In this document: positions 47,759-56,324 of the stretch, in pieces
Position numbering within the stretch: position 1 is the first letter of the stretch
Layout of the letters: each line of letters starts with the position of its first letter
The notes under the pieces: generated by a model
What the model was told of the DNA's origin: nothing
The model's input: only the letters and a program-made list of their open reading frames with translations
The model's database searches: none
Program-made: the position numbers and the translations under genes
Virus record (IMG/VR): IMGVR_UViG_3300028920_000050
Span: 37,395-101,394 of that record
DNA length: 64,000 nucleotides
Source of the DNA: a virus
Reading direction: 5' to 3' (one strand)

Positions 47759-49417
47759 TTAACTTACGAGTTCCGCACTTCCGGAAAAGAAGCCGATCTT
47801 AAAAATAAAGAACTCGACCATCCTTGCCAGTCGCACACCAACCTCAGCATAGGCCATATCTTTTGCAAGAATGGCTTCTGTGTTGAGAGTGGGGTCATCA
47901 ACCCTCAAGTGAATACTTTCAGCAAACACTGGAGAGTAAAACATCCCTGCTGTATTCTTGAGTATCTTGTCAAGCCTCTGATATATAAGCTTCTCAGCAG
48001 CAGGGAGGAACCCTTTGTCCAAGGGACGGAAAACAAAACCCCGTCCGAGTTTCAACATATCACGCTGTATCCACGTTAAGGCCCTCCTGTTAGGAAAGAA
48101 CTTATAATCGTTATCACGTGACAATGTACGCTCACCCCAGGACATAACAATAAGTGTGTCGTCATTCGAGTAAAACTTTCGTACCTCGGATATCCGACCA
48201 GCAAGAAGGTCTTTACCCTCTTCCTCACTTATGTCATGTGACAGACCAAAGGCTCCCTTATCTGTATAAGAACCGTAAGGACTGTTTGAGATCGCAAGAT
48301 TACGTCCGCTTGAAATCCCGCCCTCTTTGAGAAGGGCGATATCCTGGGCGCAGTAACCTCCAATTTCAAAACCACATGCAGGGACTTTAATGAAGTCACC
48401 TGTAGCCTTGACCTGATCATACATTTCGATCCACGGATAAGCAATCTTCATAAACGAATTAATATAATCGTTTATATTGATCTTTTCAGTATCAATAGGA
48501 TACTCAGCGGGGTCTTCACCATAGTCCTTTTTGGACAGTACAATTCCCTTTGAAGAAGCGGAGTTAGGAAGGGTATCACTTGGAAGGGTAGATACAAAAG
48601 GTATATTGTATGCAGCACCGAACTTAACAAGGGCTTCGATATATGAGTCAGTAAAGATTTCAACATTTGCTATAAAATCAATCTTGCTGTAGATCGGAAG
48701 AATTGCGTACATACCTGTCTTGGATGACTTAACACCTATGTAGTCAGCTTCAAGGGCTTCAATACCGTCACTCCCTCCCGCAAGCGTAAATGCCGGACTG
48801 TTATTTCCAGCAGACACACCTTTAGGAAGATTTGAACTCCCGGTACTGTCAACCACATAGATATAGTCAGATCCGAGATCATTTATAACTTCGCCGTTTG
48901 AGTTGTACTTGTTAAGCTCCTTCTCCCAAAAAAGCACATTGTCCGGGTCTTTTGAAAGCGGACCATATGTGATTATGGTGTTGGAGTTTCTGCGTAAGCG
49001 AAGATAGAATAGATCTGACTCGCCAGGAACGGGGGCACATACAACACTGAACTGATTACCTGCAGCGCAGGCATAGTTAAAGTATATGTCACCGATCTTA
49101 GTGTCGCCGTCATCAACGACAGGTATAGTAGCCTGTGTAGGCTGTGCAACTGTAGTAGACGCTTTTAAGCTCTGTACATAACAGACACTTCCACCCGCCC
49201 TGAAGAACGAATAAACAACGTAAGGGAGGTACGCACCGCTTATAAAGCTACCGAACTTGATTTTGTAATCAGTCCAAGAAGTAACTTTAATAGGTACACC
49301 AATGTACCCCCACTCTGTTTTACCTGTAAAAAACGGAGTGGTAGCGGCAACTGATGGAATTGCCCGAGCACCGAACTTGGTCTCCTGATAATAAGCATCA
49401 GCTCTGCCTAGTTTCAT
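47759..49417 (-). CDS. Contractile tail sheath protein (552 aa)
   Basis: N-terminal AIPSVAATTPFFTGKTEWG then YVVYSFFRAGGSVCYVQSL, and C-terminal FPNRRALTWIQRDMLKLGR, MAYAEVGVRLARMVEFFIFK are typical of the phage tail sheath family. Contracts on adsorption to drive the tube. Full length. SD precedes the ATG, and the neck gene upstream ends three bases earlier. Confidence 0.92.
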   Translation of the reverse strand: MKLGRADAYYQETKFGARAIPSVAATTPFFTGKTEWGYIGVPIKVTSWTDYKIKFGSFISGAYLPYVVYSFFRAGGSVCYVQSLKASTTVAQPTQATIPVVDDGDTKIGDIYFNYACAAGNQFSVVCAPVPGESDLFYLRLRRNSNTIITYGPLSKDPDNVLFWEKELNKYNSNGEVINDLGSDYIYVVDSTGSSNLPKGVSAGNNSPAFTLAGGSDGIEALEADYIGVKSSKTGMYAILPIYSKIDFIANVEIFTDSYIEALVKFGAAYNIPFVSTLPSDTLPNSASSKGIVLSKKDYGEDPAEYPIDTEKININDYINSFMKIAYPWIEMYDQVKATGDFIKVPACGFEIGGYCAQDIALLKEGGISSGRNLAISNSPYGSYTDKGAFGLSHDISEEEGKDLLAGRISEVRKFYSNDDTLIVMSWGERTLSRDNDYKFFPNRRALTWIQRDMLKLGRGFVFRPLDKGFLPAAEKLIYQRLDKILKNTAGMFYSPVFAESIHLRVDDPTLNTEAILAKDMAYAEVGVRLARMVEFFIFKIGFFSGSAELVS

Positions 49418-49419
49418 AG

Positions 49420-50442
49420 TTATGCTCCTGTATTATATTTAGTAAAGATAAAGTTAAAGTTTTGCAGTATTTTGTAAGCTTCATATACATCATGTTTTAG
49501 ATAAATAATTCCTTCATACTCAATAACATTATCCGATATTCCATTATCGTCTCCAACTACATCCAAAGAAGATGCGTTATCTTTACGAATGAAAATCGCA
49601 CGATGTCTCTCCTCGGAACCTACCTGAATTGAAAAAGCCCTGGTCAGCTTATTCATAAGCTGTGAGTACACACCCATACCTGTATACTCATTGTTGGCTC
49701 TAATCAATACCCGTAACCGAAGCTTGTATGGAACAATTTCAGAAACAGGTATGTAGGCTCCCTTTTTTCTGGAGTACAATGCATTAAGCTTAGGCTCACG
49801 CATGTAATCCTCAACAAGACTTACCGCTCGAATAAGTATTGCCGTATAAGGTTTGTCTACGTCTGGTTCTACTGTATAGAACTCACGATCAGGTGTACCG
49901 AAAATAGTTTTACACTTCACATCCATAAAGCCACACTGGAAGTTCTTATGCACTACCAAACTTCCAGCGGGAAAATCTTTACTCAGTGGAGTAGTAAACT
50001 GTACTTCCCGTACACCTTCATCCTGTACTGAATAATCAAGTACTTCTTTGCTTTCAACGTCATTTCCGTTAACCACGTCCACCTCCATCCCGGTGTGGAA
50101 TAGGTCAAGTCTCGGAACCACTACTTTATCTTCACCCGAACTTGCATTCTCCAGTGTTTGATCTACAGGATTTTTGTAAACCGATTCTCTAAACTTATTA
50201 TAAGCTATAATAGTAGATTTGTCAATTTTAAACACTGCATTTAAGAAGGAAACCCCATTATATTCGTTATTTATACTTATTATGGTTTTCTTCTTAAGCA
50301 CAGTACTTAATTCTTTGGTCGCTGTAACTGGTATAATTCTGGTATTTTTTACGCATGTATCCTCAAGTGACACCCGATATAAAGTAGCCACCTTAGTAAA
50401 ATGACGAACCAACTTATCTACTACTTGCTCAAGCGTATACAT
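49420..50442 (-). CDS. Neck/tail terminator candidate (340 aa)
   Basis: Directly precedes the sheath, where tail-terminator or neck proteins are expected. Alpha-beta N-terminus (YTLEQVVDKLVRHF) and mixed strands, ending YEAYKILQNFNFIF. No family recognised by sequence; assigned by position. Confidence 0.55.
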   Translation of the reverse strand: MYTLEQVVDKLVRHFTKVATLYRVSLEDTCVKNTRIIPVTATKELSTVLKKKTIISINNEYNGVSFLNAVFKIDKSTIIAYNKFRESVYKNPVDQTLENASSGEDKVVVPRLDLFHTGMEVDVVNGNDVESKEVLDYSVQDEGVREVQFTTPLSKDFPAGSLVVHKNFQCGFMDVKCKTIFGTPDREFYTVEPDVDKPYTAILIRAVSLVEDYMREPKLNALYSRKKGAYIPVSEIVPYKLRLRVLIRANNEYTGMGVYSQLMNKLTRAFSIQVGSEERHRAIFIRKDNASSLDVVGDDNGISDNVIEYEGIIYLKHDVYEAYKILQNFNFIFTKYNTGA

Positions 50443-50911
50443 TATAAACTAATCTCCAAGTTGCCCGCCTTCCTTTCTTTGACCTCTTAAATGCCGGCTC
50501 AAGATGAGGGCGCTGTGCTTCAAGTATCTCCCCAAGTTCAGCATAACTTAAAGTAGTCCCTGGCACCTTAACGTAAGGGGAAGGCCCAACAAAAACAGAA
50601 TTACTATTACGAGCTACTTTAAAAACACGTATACTATCAAGATACCCTTTTGTAGAAATAAGTATCCTCCTATCCTTACCCTCCCTGACTTTTCTTTTAA
50701 GATAACTCAACTTAAGAGGTATGTTAGCACCAGGAAAATCCTGTGCTTTAATTATATTAACAAGCATATCCCTGTACATCTGTGCATTAACAGCAGGTGC
50801 TCTGTTCTTAAGAGTTTTCATCCTATTTACTTTTTCATTAAAAACATTACGAAGTAAATATGCTCCCCGTATTACTGACTTTGTTCTTAACTTCGGACCT
50901 GCGTAAGCCAT
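50429..50911 (-). CDS. HK97-gp10-like tail completion protein (160 aa)
   Basis: The start at 50911 follows the upstream stop in TAACATG with GAGGG before it; an in-frame longer reading is less likely. FVGPSPYVKVPGTTLSYAEL then RPHLEPAFKRSKKG resembles the C-terminal part of HK97 gp10-like completion proteins. Basic throughout. Confidence 0.65.
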   Translation of the reverse strand: MAYAGPKLRTKSVIRGAYLLRNVFNEKVNRMKTLKNRAPAVNAQMYRDMLVNIIKAQDFPGANIPLKLSYLKRKVREGKDRRILISTKGYLDSIRVFKVARNSNSVFVGPSPYVKVPGTTLSYAELGEILEAQRPHLEPAFKRSKKGRRATWRLVYNVYA

Positions 50912-50912
50912 G

Positions 50913-51434
50913 TTAACCCTCGAAATAAATATCAAAACCCATAGGCTCACCCTGCCACCGGCTATGAGGCTCTACACGACTTACAGTTTTAGTAATCTTT
51001 TTACCTAACTCAGTATATGTAATCTTAGCACCTACCCACTCTTCCTTATTAAGTGGAAGTTTTGCACTCCTTAACTGATCAATTATTGTAACGAGATCTC
51101 CAGTAACCTCACTCTGCTTAGCCCCGCCATCCCCCTCAACAATATCTGTATAAGTTGTAGACATTAAACAATAAAACTTTCTTGGATACTTATACTTCTT
51201 AACAATACTATCAGCTGGCCTGTCGGTCGCCACAGGTGTATTGGATGGCTCCACTTCCGGTGAAAAGATATCTATGTCATCGTAATCTTCAGTTTCAACA
51301 TCATCCTGATCCAGTTCAGATGGTTTAGTTATCATGCTGTGCGTTCTTTTATTATCGAATATAGCCACCTTGACAATCTGTCCATAACCGATAAGTAATT
51401 TAGTAGCTGCTCTTACGAGCTTTTCTTTTGTCAT
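50913..51434 (-). CDS. Neck-region protein (173 aa)
   Basis: N-terminal basic part and an acidic middle (DDVETEDYDDIDIF), then a beta domain (YCLMSTTYTDIVEG, then WVGAKITYTELGKKITKTV). In the head-tail connector block. No family recognised. Confidence 0.6.
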   Translation of the reverse strand: MTKEKLVRAATKLLIGYGQIVKVAIFDNKRTHSMITKPSELDQDDVETEDYDDIDIFSPEVEPSNTPVATDRPADSIVKKYKYPRKFYCLMSTTYTDIVEGDGGAKQSEVTGDLVTIIDQLRSAKLPLNKEEWVGAKITYTELGKKITKTVSRVEPHSRWQGEPMGFDIYFEG

Positions 51435-52546
51435 TTTGTTATGACAAGCTCCTTACTTTTAATAACAGTATTCTGCATGTTAAGTGCAACAATTTTAAAA
51501 TATTTACTTTGTCCTTCACTTAACCCTGCATAAAAATCAGCCATAACATACTCAGGATACTGACTGTCTGTTATAGTTGTTTCAAGCGTAACACTCTCAG
51601 GCATATCCGCAATCTTCATTGGAACATGAAAGCTTTCAGTATGCGAGTACACTCTGTACTCTTTAAAATCAGCACCCCTTAACTGTGTCCAGTTAAGAAT
51701 AAGATCATTTCTAAGTTTAGTAAACTTAATTTCAATTCGCTGACTAGCCTCAATATTCCTTAATGGTATTTCATTTCCTGTTATACTATCTACAACAGTT
51801 TTGTGTCCTATAACCACTTCAGGCATAGAACCTGTTCCGTCATCAATGAACTTCTTGGCAAGATCCTGGTACTGCTTGGCCATGTCATGCCAATGCTTAG
51901 CAATACTCTGCACATCCTGACTGAGGCTTGTATCGGATGTAATTGATATCTTTCCAAGATTTACTGTTTCTTTTTCAATGACCGTAAGCTTTGACACAGA
52001 CTCAAGTAAAGCTGCTCCCCGTTTGTTACATAGGCCCATAGCCGCAAGCCACTTGACATAAACAAGTTCACTGGGGTCAAGATCTTCTACGTCATATCCT
52101 TCTTTAACCAGGGAAACCGCATCCTCTATAGCGGTATCATATACATAGTTAGGATAGAAACTGCTTACATACAGGTCTACCCCCGGTGTTCTGGTTTCAG
52201 GATTGTCGTCATTGAATATAATAGATGTTTTTGGCTGATAAAAAAGACCTGTTATGTTATAGGATATAACAATGTTAGGATCAAGGTCCACCTTCATGCC
52301 TGGGATAGCTGTGTAGTGTTTTATAAGATCAAGTAAAGTAACCACATCCGTACTCGTAAACAATACTTCATGAGTTGTCTCGTTAGTGTCACCTTCCCCA
52401 AGAATAACCTTTATACGATCAGCTGTTATTTCTACAGAAGCTTTATCTTTTTCACCTTCATACTGAAAGCGGGCAAACTTTCTCCGCTCAAACTCGTCAG
52501 CAATAGTGACCCGAAGATCGTTACGCAGTTTTTCCAAGTTTGTCAT
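51431..52546 (-). CDS. Head/neck protein with Fn3-like C-terminus (371 aa)
   Basis: Helical N-terminal 250 residues followed by a fibronectin-III-like beta domain (LILNWTQLRGADFKEYRVYS, then YFKIVALNMQNTVIKSKEL). Such Ig-like domains are common in phage virion proteins and often bind surfaces weakly. The gene overlaps the glycosyltransferase stop by 26 bases and the next start by four. Confidence 0.65.
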   Translation of the reverse strand: MTNLEKLRNDLRVTIADEFERRKFARFQYEGEKDKASVEITADRIKVILGEGDTNETTHEVLFTSTDVVTLLDLIKHYTAIPGMKVDLDPNIVISYNITGLFYQPKTSIIFNDDNPETRTPGVDLYVSSFYPNYVYDTAIEDAVSLVKEGYDVEDLDPSELVYVKWLAAMGLCNKRGAALLESVSKLTVIEKETVNLGKISITSDTSLSQDVQSIAKHWHDMAKQYQDLAKKFIDDGTGSMPEVVIGHKTVVDSITGNEIPLRNIEASQRIEIKFTKLRNDLILNWTQLRGADFKEYRVYSHTESFHVPMKIADMPESVTLETTITDSQYPEYVMADFYAGLSEGQSKYFKIVALNMQNTVIKSKELVITK

Positions 52547-53714
52547 TATTTAAGACCTCATTTATTTTTTTAATTATCCTTTTAGGATTTAACTTAAGCA
52601 TGCACTCACCCTGAAGCTTTCCGTTTATAAGACATTTATTATGCCAGCTTCGTATGTTACTCCAACAGGGACGATCCTTGCACTTAATGCCGGCATTTAC
52701 TACATTAAGATTTTTATGTCCCCATATCTTATAGGGAGTCGGACCGTAGATACACACATTCCGTACATTATAGAGTGAAGCAATATGGGTAAGGAACCCG
52801 TCTACTCCTATATACAGATCACAGTTCTTTATGTAGCCTACTGCCTGTTGAAGTGCTGTAGTTCCGACAAGTGATTTAACTCCAGGTATTATATTGGTAA
52901 ACTTGTCACCAACTTGATACACCTTATAGTTTATGTTTTCAAGGTACTCTACTACCTCTTTGAATAAGTTTACAGGATAACTCTTTACTTGTGTGCCTCC
53001 CGCCCCGTCACATACAATGACTGCATGTTTTTCTTGTGTTATTGGATAATCACAAGAAGTAGGTATGTCGAACCACATATCTTCTTCACGCACTTCAATA
53101 CCTATACTTTTTTTGTATACATCTGTCCACCACAAACCTGACTTCTTGATCCATTCATAACTCGACATTTTCTTATTATAAAAATGTAGCCTTCTGAACT
53201 TATCAGATTTTTTTAATTCTGGATATTTTTCTGGAAGTTTAGGATTGAAATACCACACTTCTGCATCCGGTTTAGTTGCAAAGAACATATCGAAATCATA
53301 TATATTCCTTTTAAAAAATATATCCTCACCGGAATAGCAATTATGCAGTCTTGCTTGATTAATATGTGGAAATCTTCGCAGCATCTGAATGAACTGCGGT
53401 GTCGTGTACCATGTTATAAAGGCATCAGGATACTTTCTCCTGATGCCTGTAGCTATAGCTGTACCAAGTAAAACATCACCATACCCTCCGTTACGCATAA
53501 TACCTATACGTAAGTGAGGTGATGTGGGCTGGTCCCCAGCCGTACTGCTTATGCGCTTATTATCATCAACAGCACAAAACTGATCGCTATTACATAAATG
53601 ATTATATAGGTGTGCTTCTAAATTACCAGTAGGCCCACGTCTAAAGGTATAACGGTTCTTACCTAATATAAAACTAACATCCTTTAGACAGAACAGCTCT
53701 TTAGACTTTTCCAC
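52521..53714 (-). CDS. GT9-family glycosyltransferase (heptosyltransferase-like), about 397 aa
   Basis: GIMRNGGYGDVLLGTAIATG near residue 77 is the N-terminal GT9 signature, and the C-terminal half has VIVCDGAGG, then YIKNCDLYIGVDGFLTHIAS with the family Asp-Gly, and VCIYGPTPYKIWG. I favour a GTG start near 53714, since further upstream codons overlap another gene. About 65 residues precede the GT9 domain (DVSFILGKNRYTFRRGPTG), perhaps a virion or oligomer module. A sugar-transfer enzyme set among capsid and neck genes is unusual. Confidence 0.8.
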   Translation of the reverse strand: MEKSKELFCLKDVSFILGKNRYTFRRGPTGNLEAHLYNHLCNSDQFCAVDDNKRISSTAGDQPTSPHLRIGIMRNGGYGDVLLGTAIATGIRRKYPDAFITWYTTPQFIQMLRRFPHINQARLHNCYSGEDIFFKRNIYDFDMFFATKPDAEVWYFNPKLPEKYPELKKSDKFRRLHFYNKKMSSYEWIKKSGLWWTDVYKKSIGIEVREEDMWFDIPTSCDYPITQEKHAVIVCDGAGGTQVKSYPVNLFKEVVEYLENINYKVYQVGDKFTNIIPGVKSLVGTTALQQAVGYIKNCDLYIGVDGFLTHIASLYNVRNVCIYGPTPYKIWGHKNLNVVNAGIKCKDRPCWSNIRSWHNKCLINGKLQGECMLKLNPKRIIKKINEVLNNDKLGKTA

Positions 53715-54309
53715 CCTTTTCAAGGACAAATAAGATTTTGTTCGGTACTCGTAACCTGGCTCCCTTCCTGTAGGGACCGTACCATGTTCCATTACCCCGC
53801 TGTGCGGAACCATAAAAGAAACGTGGAACATCTTCAACAAGACGAACAGTAACCATTTCGTTTGGATCATTGACCCTCCTCCCTGCTCCAAGGTCACCTA
53901 AGACCTGGATGCTTGTATCGGTTTTGGTGGGTTCTTCTTTACTGGCATCGTCTGCTTGCTTTTTAAGTGCTGCCTTTCCTTCATCTGTCATAGACACCTT
54001 ACCTTCAGGGTAAGTAGCATTAGACTCAGGTTTTGTTTCTTTAAGTTCTTTTTCTGTAGGTTCTCCGTCAACCGCATCTACATCTTCAATAAGATCTTCA
54101 CCTGTAGGCTCATCAGCCGCAGTTAACGGCCTACTCTTTTCAATACGCTTATTTACTTTTTTAGCGGACTTCTTCCCCATACCCCTTGCCTTCTTTATGG
54201 CTGCGATTGCTCTTTTGAGGTCACTATCTGCCCAATCCTCGCGGATCGGTTCATCATTAGTTATTTTATTCCATTCTGCAACAAGGTTTGCATTAAGTTT
54301 ATCAGACAT
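53701..54309 (-). CDS. Head-completion or decoration protein (202 aa)
   Basis: Low-complexity acidic/Lys middle and a compact C-terminal domain (RLVEDVPRFFYGSAQRGNG, then PYRKGARLRVPNKILFVL) with an SH3-like look. First gene after the capsid terminator. Role on the capsid inferred from position. Its stop overlaps the glycosyltransferase start region. Confidence 0.65.
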   Translation of the reverse strand: MSDKLNANLVAEWNKITNDEPIREDWADSDLKRAIAAIKKARGMGKKSAKKVNKRIEKSRPLTAADEPTGEDLIEDVDAVDGEPTEKELKETKPESNATYPEGKVSMTDEGKAALKKQADDASKEEPTKTDTSIQVLGDLGAGRRVNDPNEMVTVRLVEDVPRFFYGSAQRGNGTWYGPYRKGARLRVPNKILFVLEKGGKV

Positions 54310-54328
54310 TTTTTCTCCTTATTATAAT

Positions 54329-54373
54329 GCCCTCCCGCAAAAAATGTAAGATATTACATTTTTGCGGGAGGGC
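54329..54373 (-). terminator. Hairpin after the capsid gene with embedded palindrome
   Basis: GC-rich arms GCCCTCCCGC (54329-54338) and GCGGGAGGGC (54364-54373) enclose A/T-paired stretches and the palindrome variant TGTAAGATATTACA (54345-54358), making a stem of about 20 bp with one bulge. It separates the highly expressed capsid gene from the next genes. The U tract is weak. Confidence 0.75.
54345..54358. repeat. Palindrome variant TGTAAGATATTACA inside a hairpin
   Basis: Forms the apex of the capsid-gene terminator hairpin. Confidence 0.75.
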
Positions 54374-54386
54374 AGTTTAGGCCCTT

Positions 54387-55301
54387 TTAGGCAGTATAAA
54401 TATTTACGATATTTTCGGAAGTGATAATTCCCGAACCGTACATACCGTAGTGTGCCAGAGCACGCTTCCTCTGGAAGTCCTCAATACCGTTATCCCGCAT
54501 TTCAACGGGAAGCCCTACAGCGTAGCCTACGGCATATTCACCAAAGATGACAGCCTGATAGACGTTTACTGCGGCAGAGCCGGTAATGATGGGCATGACA
54601 GTTGTTTCAATGAAGATAACATTATCGTACATGCCAGTTTCGCCCAGGAAGATGTTCCTTGCGCCTGCGTACTTGTTTGCAGATACCCACTCAGCATCAT
54701 CTTTGAGGCCACGTGCCTGATGGGGATGTAAGAAACAAACAAAGTACTGACCGACAACCTCATAAGCGTTGTTAGTCCGCAGAACCTCAACCGCATCCTT
54801 AATAATTGTGGTGTTGAACAGATCGGTTGCTATAATTTCATTTACAGCAGTCCGTCCGTTAGGAAACACCGTATTAAGAGATGAGAGATAAGAGTTCTTT
54901 GCCAGCCGGTCAGCAAGGTGACCATAGTTCCGCCCGAGAAGAACGGAAGCGTCCTGCATCGTGTTTGTAAACGAAGCTTTCAACAGCTTGTTTGAAACTG
55001 CTACCGCTTTTGCGTACTCAGTAACAGTGATCTGGATGCGGGAGCTTTCCAGTGCCTCGGTTTCAATCGGAATATGTTCCTGCAGTTCTTCGTCACCTTC
55101 GGAAAGGTTGTTATACTTTGTAAAGTTGATCGTCAGACCGGGGGCATTAAGCAGTTCCGTTTTCTGATTAACGAACTGCTGAAAGCGAAGTACAGGCTCA
55201 GCCTGGAACAGAAGCTCCATGCTGTATACTTCTTTAATGTTGTTAGGGAGTGCTTTATACCCTGAACCAACATCGGTTGCAGTTGCAGTAATAAAGTTCA
55301 T
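54387..55301 (-). CDS. Major capsid protein, N4-gp56 family
   Basis: Main shell protein, HK97 fold. Family landmarks: EPVLRFQQFVNQKTEL near residue 36, LTINFTKYNNLSEGDEELQE near 56, ITVTEYAKAVAVSNKLL, and YFVCFLHPHQARGLKDDAEW near 190. 304 residues with no long N-terminal delta domain, because a separate scaffold gene precedes it. SD GAGGAG. Confidence 0.85.
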   Translation of the reverse strand: MNFITATATDVGSGYKALPNNIKEVYSMELLFQAEPVLRFQQFVNQKTELLNAPGLTINFTKYNNLSEGDEELQEHIPIETEALESSRIQITVTEYAKAVAVSNKLLKASFTNTMQDASVLLGRNYGHLADRLAKNSYLSSLNTVFPNGRTAVNEIIATDLFNTTIIKDAVEVLRTNNAYEVVGQYFVCFLHPHQARGLKDDAEWVSANKYAGARNIFLGETGMYDNVIFIETTVMPIITGSAAVNVYQAVIFGEYAVGYAVGLPVEMRDNGIEDFQRKRALAHYGMYGSGIITSENIVNIYTA

Positions 55302-55338
55302 ACTTTACTCCTCGAAGTTATTTTGATATTAGAAATTT

Positions 55339-56253
55339 TTAACCAGTCATCTCCGTCGAGCTTTTTGCTGCTTCAGTGAGTAATTCCTTTCTTTTCTGCT
55401 TATAGTCTTTCATGTCGGTCGGGACTTGAATGTTGCCATTCCCCGCCGCACTCGAATTGTCGATGTTTTGTCCAGCATTTTGCGGTACACTAATTTTTTG
55501 ATCGGAAGGGGATGCTCCCTGATCTGCACCAGTAGCTTTTCTAATATTAGCAATAACATCCTGCAACTGCTCAGGCTTAACTCCCAGTGTTTGTGCAAAA
55601 GCACTGGTCTGTTGAGCCTTAACAGCTTGTGCTGTCTTGAATGATTCATTTAATTCATCTATAGTATTACCTTGGACAAGCTCAGGAATGATATCGTCAC
55701 GTACTTTCCCGTCAGGTGTTTTGATAATAGTATTCCTGTACGATGAGAGATCATTCTTATTAAGCCGTTCTGTTATAGAACCAATAGCCTGTGTAACTTG
55801 TGTTATCTGGTTGTTGAACATTTCATTCTGCTTGCGAAGTGTCTCCGCAAGTTGCTCATCAGGCTTAAGTGAATTGAAGTTTTCCTGGTCCTTTTTTTTC
55901 TGAGCTTCCTGTGCTGCTTTCTCAGCATCAGCTTTCGCTTGAGTGAGAGTCTGAACCTGCTTTGTCAAGTTTTCGATCTCACCGTAATGCTGTGACTTAA
56001 AAGTTTCAGCAGCAGTCTTTGTTGCGTTCTCGGTAATATTTTTAGTAAGATCAGGGAGTAAGCCACTTACTGACTCCGCCACGATCTTAGTTATGTCCTC
56101 AGTTGTTGGTGCTTTTGGCTTATTGTCTCCGCCATCTGCTGGTTTCTGATTTTTTTGCCATGCTTCTAACGCTTTGTTTACAACTCCGGTAATAGCTTCA
56201 GCTGTTAATCCTACGTTATTAGTGTTTCCACTGTCATCATTAGTCTCTGCCAT
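55339..56253 (-). CDS. Capsid scaffold protein (304 aa)
   Basis: Highly charged and helical, with a central coiled coil (IENLTKQVQTLTQAKADAEK, residues about 95-140) and a low-complexity C-terminus ending near KELLTEAAK. Lies immediately before the capsid gene, the usual scaffold position. No protease domain seen, so a separate or no protease is used. Confidence 0.8.
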   Translation of the reverse strand: MAETNDDSGNTNNVGLTAEAITGVVNKALEAWQKNQKPADGGDNKPKAPTTEDITKIVAESVSGLLPDLTKNITENATKTAAETFKSQHYGEIENLTKQVQTLTQAKADAEKAAQEAQKKKDQENFNSLKPDEQLAETLRKQNEMFNNQITQVTQAIGSITERLNKNDLSSYRNTIIKTPDGKVRDDIIPELVQGNTIDELNESFKTAQAVKAQQTSAFAQTLGVKPEQLQDVIANIRKATGADQGASPSDQKISVPQNAGQNIDNSSAAGNGNIQVPTDMKDYKQKRKELLTEAAKSSTEMTG

Positions 56254-56281
56254 AGATCCTCTCCTTTGTTAGTATACTACT

Positions 56282-56311
56282 ATTATAACACAAAATAATA
56301 GTTTTTTGCAA
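56282..56311 (-). promoter_or_regulatory. Extended -10 promoter for scaffold and capsid genes
   Basis: Minus strand -35 TTGCAA (56311-56306), 18-base spacer, -10 TATAAT (56287-56282) preceded by TGT, an extended -10. Start near 56275, 22 bases before the scaffold gene. It explains high expression of the capsid unit, closed by the hairpin at 54329-54373. Confidence 0.65.
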
Positions 56312-56324
56312 GTAAAAACTTAAT

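Noticed and set aside
53715-53897. Upstream extension of the glycosyltransferase reading frame
   Set aside because: It lies within the coding region of the 202-residue head gene and reads as low-quality shadow sequence, so a GTG start near 53714 is preferred.
54310-54340. TATAAT just upstream of the 202-residue gene as a promoter
   Set aside because: The only -35 at 17 bases is a poor TTACAT inside the hairpin, and the start would fall inside or after the ribosome site.
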